From assembly GCF_037975245.1 (NCBI RefSeq), contig NC_092572.1:12808769-12872768 (forward strand): a stretch of DNA of 64,000 nt, written 5' to 3'. How positions within the stretch are numbered: the stretch's first letter is position 1; every line of letters starts with the position of its first letter. Below are positions 12,996 to 25,182 of the stretch, in pieces. The notes beneath the pieces are model-generated. The model made no database searches and was not told the origin of the DNA. It worked only from the letters and a program-made list of their open reading frames with translations. The stretch is from Apostichopus japonicus (taxonomy: Eukaryota > Echinodermata > Holothuroidea > Aspidochirotida > Stichopodidae). A program made the position numbers and the translations under genes.

Positions 12996-13785
12996 TCTGT
13001 ATGCTCATGTGGTGAAAAGAGGTTTGCATCTTTTGCAATGTACAATTGATACTGTGTTTACTATGTATATAGTGTACTGTATTTGGTGTTTACTGTACCA
13101 ATGAACTGTACTTCAGAAGTGCACTGGTCTACAGTGATGCATTTTATCAGCTGTACTATTAAAGAAATTGTACTAATCTACTGTAGTAGCGCACTGTAAT
13201 AAACTGTTCTAGTGTGATGTGATATACTTTAATGTATTGTAATTAGTACAATATTTAGTGTATATATACATAGCACTTGTGTAGTTTAATGTACTCTAGT
13301 GTACTGTTAAGTGCACTGTATTAATAAACTGTACTTGTGTGCTGTACAGTACTAGTGTACTATACTGAACTAATGTATTGTTATGTGTTTAGTTTATCAA
13401 TGTATAAGTGTACTGTTACAGTGTACTGTACATATAGTAGTATCAAAATCAGTGGAAAACCTGAATTTGTGAAGGATGGATGAATTACTAGCTGTTATCC
13501 CAGCATATAAAGATAAACTTCTCCTGCAATCCCTTCCGGGTTGCTTTCCGGGTTGCTTTGGACTGTCTAGCTTCAGGCTTTGGGTTGGATATAAGTAGGT
13601 AGAGTATCTGACTTGCAATCCTAGGGTCAGTCAGGAGTTTGTATCTCTTTCTAGCCAAACGGTGTTTCTCTTTCAAAATTCCTCATTAGCATTTTCCCTT
13701 TCATTCCTTTATAGATCTCAACAATTTGGAATTCCCTTGTAAATTCCTTTCCCAATACTGTCCAGGTTGCACTTAATGAAGGGGC

Positions 13786-14117
13786 AAGGAGTGAGTGGAG
13801 GGGGATGTAGGGAGTGAAAGGGGAAGGAGGAATTGGAGGGGAAGGAGGGAGTGGAGGGGGATGTAGGGAGTGAAGGGGGGAGGGAGGAGAAAGTGGAGAG
13901 GGAAGGAGGGAGTGGAGGGGGAAGGAGGGAGTGGAGGGGAAGGAGGGAGTGGAGGGGCAAGGAGGGGATGTAGGGGGAAGGAGGGAGTGGAGGGGCAAGG
14001 AGGGAGTGGAGGGGGAAGGAGGGAGTGTAGGGGAAGGAGGAGTGGAGGGGGAAGGAGGGAGTGGAAGGGGAAGGATGGAGTGAGGGGCAAGGAGGGAGTG
14101 GAGGCGGAAGGAGGATG
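13786..14117. repeat. Purine-rich minisatellite (~18-bp unit)
   Basis: Imperfect repeats of GGAGGGGAAGGAGGGAGT with local units containing GATGTA. The strand asymmetry is extreme. Long ORFs on both strands (Gly/Glu-rich or Pro/Ser-rich) are low-complexity artefacts. Confidence 0.93.
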
Positions 14118-14929
14118 ATTTCCTGATTTAATACGTGGATACCGTTATTGTACAGTGGCCCCTGACTGGGCACTTCATGGAAAAGATTGCTTATTCCAGC
14201 CGTTCATTTCTTTGCTCTTTTAAAATTAACCTAGATATATTTAATTGTTTAAGCTGGTCACATCATTAGGGCCTACTAGGCTTATTAGCAAAATTAACAA
14301 TTACCACTAATTGTCTGAATAGCAATCCAAAGTTCAAGCTGTCAGCAATGAGGAAAGGAAAAGGAAAATACTCAGATTAAGACTTCCTTGTTAAAATAAC
14401 TGTTGTCCAATATATATTTCCCAGTGTTATGTTAAACATACAACCAAATTACTTCCTCTGTACACAAGTAACTTATTTTGATAGCAAACAAATATAAATA
14501 CAGATTACTTATTTATTGTAATGTTTCTGTGTTTTTTTTTTGTTATCTGCAAAATTTCAAATAACTTATAGTTTTCATCATTTACTACAAAGGGTGTTGT
14601 CAACATCTGAAATTATCCTGGAATTGGCAAATTAAGGTTTCATTAAATATTACACCCTCCTTTGAACATTTCATGAACTTGAACTTTTTAGATGGTTGTT
14701 TGGCATATTCTATAAATAGACTGTTGGCAACATCAGTGATTCAGAGTGTGATGGAAACAGAGAATAGTAGAAGGTTTTGAGCATTCATGTAAATAGCCAG
14801 GACCTGGAGTGCTAGCCATAGTGTACAGCAATGAAAGAAAAGGTTGGATAGGCCTACCGCAACTACTGTATGATATCCCATTGCTGTTTAAGTGCTGTAA
14901 TTTTCTTGTAAGAACGTTTTTGGACATAG

Positions 14930-15270
14930 CCAAAATTTACTGTAAATTATCCCCAACTGCTTAATTTTTAGCAATTTTATACAAATATACCCCCAAAAAT
15001 GCTTTAAAGAATTCTACAATCACACAAACCACAGTATTTCATTCAAATGTTACACTCCCTATAGGCTTAAAAGGCTGTAGAGTTGAAACCTTGCATGTTA
15101 AAAAAATTTCATAGACTGTTTAAATTAAACTACATCTTTGGGGAAAAATACTGCATGTACTGATTTTATTTTAAGCAAGTTTAGGATGTATATAGGTAGT
15201 ATATGCAGCCTTGCCATATACAGTAAATGTGGTGAAGGCCTACCGTACATAGCCTAGATATAACATTAGG
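14930..15270 (+). repeat. Diverged dispersed repeat, copy 1
   Basis: Aligns in the same orientation with 57850-58245. Shared blocks include TGCTTAATT.TAGCAATTTTAT, CAAATATACCCC and AACATTAGGCT near the end. Old copy; non-coding; family unknown. Confidence 0.6.
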
Positions 15271-16274
15271 CTGTCAGTACATGTGCTTTAAAGCATGACC
15301 TGAAAGTACAGTTTGTAAAAAAACAGTTGACTCAACTGGGTCTGTGGAAGCATTATTTATGAGATATTCTTGTTAAACCAGTAGCTGTTGATCGAAAGTT
15401 TAAATGAGTGCCAAATGAACCGTGGTTAAATACGTGGCCATTGCCATTGTGTTTATTAGTTAAGTAGGCCTACTTACCCTGATCAAAACGAAAAGGTGTT
15501 AAGTAAAATGTGAGAAATACACTGGTTTTACAAAATATGGGGATCCATTAATCCACTTGTGTGTTACTACAGTAAATATAAGGCTACAACTTTGTTAACT
15601 TCCTGGTAATTATTGCACCATTATTTACTGCAGTTGTTAACTTGTAACATGCTAACTGATGTGAGAGAGGGAGGGAGGGGCGGAGGGAGGGGCGGACAGG
15701 GGGAGGTTGATACTGTTTAGGTGGCAGTGAAACATCAGCTTGTTTTCAAACAATGCGCTCATATGTAATTTAAGCCATGCAGCAGTACAAGTCTTCCTAC
15801 GTGGTTGATGCAGCCTCACATGTTTTTACAGCAATGGTGCTGTTGTAAAAGGTCTGTGTGTTACTGTGTGATCATGAATGTAAAGAAAAAAAGCCCTGAA
15901 AGCTAAAATTTAGACTTTGTACCCGAGTTGCCTTTATTTGGTTTTCGCTTTGTTTTATTTGTTTTTCGTCGTCAAACGTTTTCCCATTGCCTTCAGACGA
16001 TATATTCTCTTTCAGTTTAGGATCAGATAAAAGTCTCTCTAGCCAAACAATATGGCGTGGGGTAGTGTAATGACAACATGTAAACATGTGCAGTATTAAT
16101 ACACAGCTCACAATTATAGGATTGGCCTAGAGACCTTTGAAAAAAAAGCTCATAATTTTACATTTAGATTTAATAGTTTGAGTTGTCAATGTTTTCTGCA
16201 GTTAAGGTAAAAATGGTACCCCTGGATATGTAACTTCGTTCACTCCCAAGGTACAACCTATGCTGCACTGTGTT

Positions 16275-18348
16275 TATATGGTCAATTCCATGATAAGGTC
16301 AACATCATACCAAAAAATTTAAAATCATTGTACATTAAAATTGTATGAGTTTCCAATAAATAGAATACTTGTAGTTACTAAAAATAATTTTTTCACCCCT
16401 GAAACATCATTTGTTTGATTATGGGGTCAGTTATAACAAATGGTTCCCGTTGTAACTAAATTATGAAAAATACAGTGAAATTTCATTTTGTGCAGATTTG
16501 TACATAGTAATCATAGATATCATCAGTTTTTTGGACTAATTATATTTGCTATAGCATAGTGCTCACTTAATAGCTTCAATTTTTTTTCGACATCAAGGCA
16601 TTAGACAATAGTGGTGAATTGAAAACACCCTCCATTTACTGTCACGCGAGTCACAAAATTTACTGTTTTTTTTTTTTTTCTCCTTGCCTGCACAATAGTT
16701 TTACCCCAAATAATGAATATCAAGTCTTCACATAGATACCAAAAGGATTACTGAATTTTCCTTTCCAGAAGATATTCAAATTTTGCGGAAAATCACCCTT
16801 TATGAATGTCACGCGAGTCACGTCACGCGAGTCACGTCAAATCAAGATAGTGTTTCTACCTATTTACTGTGTGTTGGACTAATTATATTTGCTATAGCAT
16901 AGTGCTCATTTAATAGCTTCAATTTTATTTTGATATCAAGGCATTAGACAACAGTGGTAAATAGGAAACAGTAAACACCCTCAATTTACTGTCACGGAGT
17001 CACAAAATTGACTGTTTTTGCTTTTTTTCTCCTTGCCTGCACAATAGTTTTACTCCAAAATAATGAATATCAAGTCTTCACATAGATACCAAAAGGATTA
17101 CTGAATTTTCCTTTTCAGAAGATATTCAAATTTTGCAGAAAATCACCCTTTATGAATGTCACGCGAGTCACGTCACGCGAGTCACGTCAAATCAAGATAG
17201 TGTTTCTACCTATTTACTGTGTGAAAATTACAGGGATGTTATCTAGTTTGATGAATGAATCACTGATTAAAGATATCATATGCATTCCCCTTTAATTAGG
17301 CAACTTGAATAATATGGGCACACATAATGCAACTAATTATCATAATTTCATTTGAAATATCAGAATTTAAAATCATGAATATTTTTATTCGCAATATAAT
17401 GCCTATTTTATCACCACATTTGGAAAGTTAGCACATGTCATTGATTTTTTAGTATTATACTAAAACATAATCTACATTTGTATCTGGCAATGCCATGTGC
17501 TATGACTTGACAACCTTAAGGTCTTAACTGCTCAATCATTCCCAAAATCCTATGAGCAAATGTATCTTCTCAAATATTACACTTTTGGTTTATTCAAATA
17601 TGACAAATGAGAATGGTAATTTGAATCACATTTTGATAGATCTGTTTCTTCTATAACTTTCAAATGAGTGACTTCAACAGACTAAATATTGTTATAAATA
17701 TTAATTGACAAAATATATTGCCTGAACAACTGTACTACCTGTACAGTATATTACCTACTGTCTGCAGTCATGAAGGTAACTCGGGGACATAATATCATCT
17801 GGACATTCCCAAGGGAAGTACCTTTTGGACACTTTCTAGACCAATGAATGTTATATTTCACTATGCAAGATCTGTACCCTCAATTCACTACTGCATTTGG
17901 TCTAGAACTATCCGAAAAGTGAACTTGTCACGCGAGTCACGTTTTCTTGTCACGCGAGTCACAATACATCTTCATCGTTATTTTCATGCGTTACAACTTT
18001 TTTTCAAAGTTGCATAGCAATTGAGGTAGAGGTGTTTTTCAACTTTGGTATGATTATAAAAAGTGATTGGAAAAATTTTAATAAGACATAAGAAATCGAA
18101 CATTGTGTGTGCATTCTGATTTTTGCTAATAGTATCTGTCACGCGAGTCACGTTTAGTTTTTCGCCAATTTCACCCCCAATACTTGAGGTATAAATATTT
18201 TTTCTCTACTGTTGTAAGCATTAAGGCGTACATTCACTGCTACATTAATGCTTTACTCCCAGGTAATTTCTTTATTTGTTAAATGATATCAAATAGAGAG
18301 GAATTTGAGTAAAAATGTCACGCGAGTCACCATGGAATTGACCATATA
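16275..18348. mobile_element. 2.07 kb element with 18-bp perfect inverted ends and CpG-rich internal repeats
   Basis: TATATGGTCAATTCCATG at 16275-16292 and its exact inverse at 18331-18348. The outer TATA on each side may be a 4-bp target duplication, leaving a TGGTCAATTCCATG TIR. Inside are nine intact and one decayed copies of GTCACGCGAGTCAC, all in one orientation, the last one abutting the right TIR. A 343/350-bp tandem duplication (16531-17223) carries six of them. No ORF of note, so non-autonomous; superfamily not assigned. Confidence 0.8.
16531..17223 (+). repeat. Internal tandem duplication (343 + 350 bp)
   Basis: 16531-16873 and 16874-17223 begin with TTGGACTAATTATATTTGCT and end with CTATTTACTGTGTG. 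They are highly similar. Each carries one GTCAC motif near the middle (decayed in the second) and a tandem pair near the end. Confidence 0.93.
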
Positions 18349-19357
18349 TTGAAGAAAATATGCAGGACCTAAAAGCTAATGTCAGCTTGACTATATATCC
18401 AAAGTGGAAATTTTGAGCTAGAATTTCAGCATCAATTTACCTCAGTTTTCACTTCAAAGTAGTAGTGTTCTGAAGCTTCCATAAGGAGAGAATTCCACAG
18501 ATTACTGGCAGTAGAAAGAAGAGTAGACTGCATACCCATAACTAGATCTATAAAACTTCCCCTAGTTCTATAAATATGCAACGACCTACAATAGACATTG
18601 TCAATTTTATCCAGGTCACTGGGAGCAGATGTATATATCACCATAAATGAGTTCCTACATCTCCAGATGGCCTGAAACTCTTTCACGCACAAGTTTCACA
18701 AAATGTTTCAGCTAGATGAGTATATACTCCTGAAAAAGAATAAAAAAATTGTTGATCAATGTTGTCATGGCAACATCCTTGAAATATCAGAATACTCTTT
18801 CTAATGACAAAGCTTTTACTCTTTATCCCTTAAAACGATGTTAAAGACATAGCTGGAAAATGGGGAGAAAAAAAACAAACAAAAATAACTCAAGTGAACG
18901 CATCTAGAAGAACATCTTATGTGAATGACGAAGTCTATATTCATCGTGAAAGTCAGCTCTGATAACGGCTTCATTGACTTACAGGGTAAATAACCGATTT
19001 ACCAAAGATAAAATAAAATGGTTGGATAATGTAGCATGCAATTTGAGGGTCTCATGTTGTAGAGCACATTCATTTACTTTTGTATGATGATCATAAGACA
19101 TATGACATTCCAGGCTCTGAGCAAAGCAGTACGTCGTCCTCGGTTCAAATGAGTCTCGGTTAAGCATCCCTTTGACTGTTGTTTCGGTCTCTCGTATGCA
19201 CTGTTGCACTAGAGCTTGTAGAAGGAATTGAAACTGAGAAAAAACAATTATTGTTAACTCGTTCTATATTTAAATTTGGCCTATATTCCATTGTTCTCAG
19301 TTTAAAGCAATATATGATTGGTTTGGCTCAGGTTCACCACACACACATGTCCTCTTC

Positions 19358-19745
19358 ATTCAGTGTATAATAAAGAGACATTTAAATCAAAATGTTGCTT
19401 AAAAACTGTCCTGAAAAAACTTTTTCGTTTTGGTCGTGAACCCTATAATTTGCAAACCTGTCTATTGGAAGATATTCCTACCACAATTCATACGCTACTG
19501 TAGACCCTCATGCTGAAAACAAAATGGAGGATTTAGTCGTTTCTTCTTTGATTCAGTGTATAATAAAGAGACAGTAAAATCAAATTGTTGCTTAAAAACT
19601 GTCCTGAAAAAACTTTTTCTTTTTGGTCTTGAACCCTATAACTTGCAACCTGTCTATTTATATTTCTTCTCACTGGAAGATATTCCTACCACGATTCACA
19701 CGCTACTGTAGACCGTCATGCTGAAAACAAAATGGAGGATTTATG
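19358..19745 (+). repeat. Tandem duplication (~193-bp offset)
   Basis: 19358-19542 and 19551-19745 share TTCAGTGTATAATAAAGAGA, the CTGTCCTGAAAAAACTTTTT region and CATGCTGAAAACAAAATGGA. Copy 2 has a short insertion. Non-coding. Confidence 0.92.
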
Positions 19746-19747
19746 TC

Positions 19748-19855
19748 GATTCCTCATTCACCTGTCATCTCACGATAGTAGCACTCTTACTGTTCCGTGT
19801 CTAAGAGGAACTGTTAACCTTTCATTAAACACTGCCCTCTACGACTGGTCACTTC
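19748..19855 (-). repeat. 'TTACCTGTCTCC' family, partial copy
   Basis: CCTCATTCACCTGTCATCTC, GCACTCTTACTGTTCCGTG, AACTGTTAACCTTTC, ACTGCCCTCTACGACTGG in the family order. Confidence 0.65.
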
Positions 19856-22800
19856 CAATCCATCTGTCCATCGGAAGAAATTCCTGTCTCTCGGAAGAAA
19901 TTCCAACCAGTCAGGGTAGACTCTTTGATACAGACAAAGTCATCACTTGCCATGACATTTTGTACTTCACTTTTCAACTTGTAAAATTGGCTATCTAGGG
20001 TCCAGTACTGTACATGCTAAAATGCTACCAATTTATTTCCTAAATTCAGTACATACAGATGTCACGGTAGCAGCTCCCTACGCAGGTAAGTATAATCGAT
20101 AACCAGGTATGTTTGCAGTACTCGACCACTTCCTACTTAACTGGTCTTAAATTTATATGCAAATGCATATATTCTTCACCAGACAATTGTGTGTTTAAAT
20201 ATATAATTGACAAATATACTTGTTTCATTACTTGCTGCAGGTTTTCCTGGAAACGAGGAAACTACATCAGGGTTTAATGAAGACCGGGGATAGTAATTCC
20301 CATGATGGAGCCTGAGGCAGACTCGAAGGATTATGGTGAGTCCCCCTACTCCACCCAACCCATCCCCCTTATCATACCCATCCTAGCCCCACCCCCCCTT
20401 ATCATCCCAAACTTTGAACTCTCATCCCACCATATCTTCAAATTATAAACCCACAATGCATTCCCAACTGTGTTTTAAAGAGGAAAAAAAAAAAAAAAAA
20501 CGTCCAAATTATTTTAATCTAGTTAAGCTGTCTTATTTGCCGTCCTTGTTTTTACTGTGTTGCATAATTTGTTTGTTCTACTGTTCTTTTGAATTCCTGT
20601 TCTATTTTGTGTATTTCATTTCTTTGTCATTCTGTCTGTTACATGGTAAGTGAGCAGGTAATCAACCACCTTTTTTTTAATTTAATTTTTTTTGTTATTA
20701 TCTCTGAGTGGTCGTTGAGATAGATTAGGGTGACTCAAACCTTTTACTCATAATGTAACATTCCTCTGTACTAAATATTTTATCATTTCTCTTCTAGCCC
20801 CCCCCCCCCCAAAAAAAAAAAACCCCACCAAACCATTGATCCTTAAAGTCGCATAGAAGGTTCAGCAAAATGTTTACAATCAATATTGTTTTAAATGTTG
20901 TAAACTTAAGGTTAAATGTAATTTAATGAACAGATAGTTATTTGAGTGCAGAATAGGCAATAGAAGGGAAGTCCTGCAACTAGTCTGATTTTGAATTGTG
21001 ATCAAGCTTTTAACTTGTGACATGGTTCCATTTTCATGTAGGTACTCATCAAAATCAATTTTTTTTTTTTTTTGCCTCCACAAAGAAGAGAGGGAACCCC
21101 TCAAATTAGACCCCTCCCCCCCCTTCTTCCAGGCCTTCCCAAGTTGGTCCTCCTTTTTTTCAGATAAAATATGGTAACCAACTAAACCATTATAAGGTAA
21201 TAAAATGCAACATTTCCCCAGGTCCGGGAAAGTCTTGAACTGCTAAATAACAATTTAATTTATTACATGTATACTATTAGCAAACACGTTTTGGAAGCTC
21301 GATCTAGCTGCTATATATTTTAAGATCCACTCTAAAGTCCATTTTAAATAGCCATAATAAATTTGAGCTTTAATATTACAGCTCTAGTTATTCAATAACA
21401 TAAATACAGTATATATATAACCCAGTAGTTGTTCCACATACTTCCATCATTCTGAGACAAAACACTATACACAGCATCTAAACAAGGTGTCTTGTTTTCC
21501 CCTTTTCTTTACTGTGGTGTAAACTAACATTATATGTTTGTTGAGGGTGTGGGTGGAGGATTTGTTAGTTCTGCATGGAATATGGCCTTAACCTTCCGTC
21601 ACCCAGCATGCCCTTTTGTTGATAACAAGTCCTTCCTTCCAACCGTATACACTTGAGATACATGTGGCAGAATATATACATATGGAATTTCCAAGTAAAA
21701 ATTGATGTCTGTAATTGGCTACAAGGTGAAAATATATATATATATTTATATATGTCTGTGTGTATTAATCCATGTGAGTATAGTGATGTGCAGTAAATAG
21801 CTGATGGATTCCTGTCACCTGCGCCAAGCAGTTTCTGAGTATGTACATTGTGCTGTTTGATAACTGTAAATAGTGTTGCTGATATATAATTACCTACTGT
21901 GATCTGCATGAGTAAGCTGACTTGTTGTTTTGTCAATGTCCACACTGCTTGAAGGTTGTGTAAAGTCGTGTGTTTACAGCAAAATCACACAGACTCTTGG
22001 TGTCAGTGTTTCAAAGTGTACAGTTTTTGGTATGTTCAACCTTGTTCTTCCCCACAGTGTATGTTAGTGTACTTCCCTGTTCAAGCATGAAACAGCAGCA
22101 GCTCCCTGGTTCAAGTTCGGTGTGAGCTTGTACTGTGTTATATGCACTGGGTACCATGTTAATAAACACTTGTTCATTGTGTATAACATGTTATATTAGT
22201 GTGGAATAATCAGCAAATGGTACTTTATATGAATTTATTATGGCATTTATTCATTTATTGGTCAGTATGTACTATATAGCTGCATAACTGCCCATAAAAT
22301 GGATCATTTATGTTACAATGGCATATACTGTATGTTAGTTCTATAAAGGCTACCTTTGTTCATAGCTTTTAATGCAGGTAGCATTAAGCTGTTTATTGAT
22401 GTTAATGCTCCCATATAGACATTATGTTAATTCCTTTTTTTCTTTTTTCTTTTCTTATTCCTCTTACTTATATCCTTTGTATTCTTTCGTTTATTGTTTT
22501 TTTTAAAGGGGAACTGCTCGTAAAAGCTAACTGCTTCTTCAGTCCTCCTGCCACCCACTTGTAATTTAACTATTCACCATTGTATTTATATTATGTTGAA
22601 AAAAACCTCAAAGTCAACAAAAACAGTAACATTGAATATCCCCCCCCCCAAATAAAGAAAAAAAAATGAAAAGAAAAAAAAAGAAGAATATTACCCAGCT
22701 GCTTTAAGGAATACGGTAGGATTCAGAAGTGAATTTAGAGAACTGTTTTTAAGGGAAGTGCAACTTGCAACATGCACAGTTTTACATCCCTGTTCACTCT

Positions 22801-23334
22801 TAACACTATGTATAGAAAAGGACAATCATAAGGTCAGTATTTAGTGGGTCACTTAGGTACTTAGGAATATAGGTACCCAGACAGGTCTCCTCTGTACACT
22901 TCATAGAAGCAGCTGTTTTGAGTTTCTTGATAATATGCACTGTGTAATTAGATTTATCTACATAGCAATGCACTTCATCAGCTTGAATAATTATTCAAAT
23001 GTTTCATTTCCAGTGATGAAGTAAATGCAAGAAAACGAAAAATGCGAACTTTGCCAATTTGCATGTTACAGCATTTTACGTACATAACTAACATGAGTCC
23101 AAGTATTATATGTCATCGAAAAGAAGAATCAAAAATTTCGTTAGAATGACTGACAAAGTACCTACCCTTTATTTGGCCCATAATCTTGGATTGTGTCTAT
23201 ATTGGACCGATTTCATCTAGGCTTCCAAATTTTCCAAATTCCTCCCCCCTCCCAAAATTCCAAATACTGCTTTAAAAAGGATTTCACAAGATGGGATGTT
23301 GGAGATGATCAATCTGGGTAGTGAGTATTCACAT

Positions 23335-23443
23335 AGTTCTCTTGTCTATTTATCTCCTTTTAACCTTGGCAGTTAGCCCTCTCGTTCTATATAGTGCCTA
23401 GAATGAACTGGTAACCATAAAAGCACTGTGCACCCTCTGATAG
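23335..23443 (-). repeat. 'TTACCTGTCTCC' family, partial copy
   Basis: CCTCTCGTTCTATATAGTGC, GAATGAACTGGTAACC, GCACTGTGCACCCTCTGA in the family order. Confidence 0.7.
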
Positions 23444-24015
23444 TTACATGAAGAGGCAGGTAGGTTTATCACTCTGACAAAAACTATCAACTCACCATAA
23501 CAATTTGGCTTGTTTGACTGTTTAAATTTTGCACTATCAAGGAGTTCCAATATATTAAAAATAATGAAAAATAATAAAAAAAATACTAAAAGACAGAAAA
23601 ATTAGTTAATATGTTTGTTATATGTCAATTGTTATCGATTTCATACTCTAGCTGTAACTAAAATTAAAGAATGTATTATGTAAATGTTTAAACTTAAAAT
23701 GACACAAACTTAAGGAAAGTTTTGGGATTTCTTGCATTGTTGAATGTTGTTGTGTAATGCATTGTCGATACGAAAAAAAAAATGTATTAACATTTTGCAT
23801 ACATGTCCTGTACAGTACATTACACAATGCAGAAACTTTGAAATTGAAAGCACAGTCACTGTACTTGGTTATGTGTGATTTTGTGTCAGACAGAAGTATG
23901 TAATACTTATTGTGCAGATATATTGCTAGGAGACGGCACAAATGTGTATATATTCATGAATACTTTAATGCTTGTTGCAATGCAAAAAGTGAAAGCAAAT
24001 AGAGATATAGGCCTT

Positions 24016-25182
24016 TACACAGTAAACCAACATGAAAATCAACACATGCAGTTTTCAGTATTGAAATTGGTATTTTCTTTGTTCTATTAGGATGAGTGTT
24101 AGTTATTTGAAGCAGAGAGATAGCATAGAAAGTTTCAACATCCTACTTGAATTTTGAAATTTTGGTCCATTGGAATCCTATGGGAAAAATAACGGGCGAA
24201 CATTGACATACACCAGAAATATATAACGGTTGTAACACATTGACATACATCACATGGCAGGCAATTTTTCATAAAGTTTAAAACATATATAGTCTTGGAC
24301 ATTTTCCTATGATGGCATATAGTCATACCTGCCACACAACCAAACGAGAGCAATAGGTGATGCATATCAGGCTTAGTAGCGCATGAAATAGGTAACGGTC
24401 GAACAGTATGTCAAAAATGTTCGACCGTTATAAATGTACCACAAAAAATTGCGAAACTCAAAAAGTATACAGTGCATGTAGTTCCTTTTGTGTATACAGA
24501 TTCCTACCATTAAATATTTTATAAAAACCATGGAAACTTCATTTGATGATGCACATGGGGGTATAGTGGTACGTTTGAAAAAGATTGACATACACATGAG
24601 TTACATTTTTGTATGTCAAACTTCTTAAAATTTGCCACCTGTGCCCCCTGTGCACCAAAAAATGATGTTTTCAGTGTTTATATAAACCACTACTGGCTAA
24701 GATTCTGAGTGCAGTAACATGGATCATATACATTTCAAATCTTTTGAGTTATGCCATTTTTTAACGTATAACGGTCGAACATTTCTTACATGTTCGCCCG
24801 TTATCTATTTCATGCTGTACTGAACGTGATATATACATCATATATTACTCTAATTTGGTTGTGAGTTAGACATGACTGTATGCCATCATAGGAAAAGGTC
24901 AAAGACTAAGTATGTTTCAAACTTTATGAAAAATTGCCATCTATGTGATGTATGTCAATGATTTGCAACCGTTGTATTTTCTTGCCGTATGTCAATGTTC
25001 AACCGTTATTTTCCTATAGGATTCTAATGGGCCATTTTTTCAAAATTCAAGTAGGAAGTTGAAACTTTTTACTCTAGCTCTTTGCTTCAAATGAGTAATT
25101 TTGAACATTACAGAACATTGGAAATATCAATTTTAGGGGTGGAAAACCTCCATGTTATCATTTCGTGTTGGTTTACTGTGTA
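24016..25182. mobile_element. Fold-back (long inverted repeat) element, ~1.17 kb
   Basis: Arms of roughly 430-470 bp pair from TACACAGTAAACCAACA (24016) to its inverse ending at 25182. Corresponding inner blocks include CATAGGATT with GGGCCA / TGGTCC, ATGACTATATGCC versus GTATGCCATCATAGG, and AACGGTCGAAC / GTTCGCCCGTT. Terminal TA on each side fits a TA target duplication with CACAGT ends, as in mariner-like MITEs. No transposase. Confidence 0.85.

Larger units (their letters stand above)
13451..16274. other. Gene-free stretch
   Basis: Holds the minisatellite and the 14930 repeat. Also a doubled CCGGGTTGCTTT at about 13537-13560 and a purine run near 15665-15705. No coding support. Confidence 0.6.
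18349..24015. other. Gene-free stretch
   Basis: Contains the 19358 duplication and two partial family copies. Also several homopolymer tracts (A near 20483 and 20811, C near 20800, T near 21060) and a TA-rich patch near 21735. Short ORFs only; no splice-bounded coding signal recognised. Confidence 0.55.

Noticed and set aside
11858-13049. ORFs of 106, 149 and 211 codons rich in Cys, Tyr, Val and Thr
   Set aside because: They read through the GTACTGTAC array in several overlapping frames. The repeated unit is stop-poor; nothing protein-like remains outside it.
13651-14173. Pro/Ser-rich and Gly/Glu-rich ORFs on both strands
   Set aside because: Translations of the purine minisatellite; every frame is open because the repeat has no stop codons.
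16641-18330. GTCACGCGAGTCAC repeats as a CRISPR array
   Set aside because: Spacing is irregular (14 bp to several hundred), the repeat is too short, and the context is eukaryotic.
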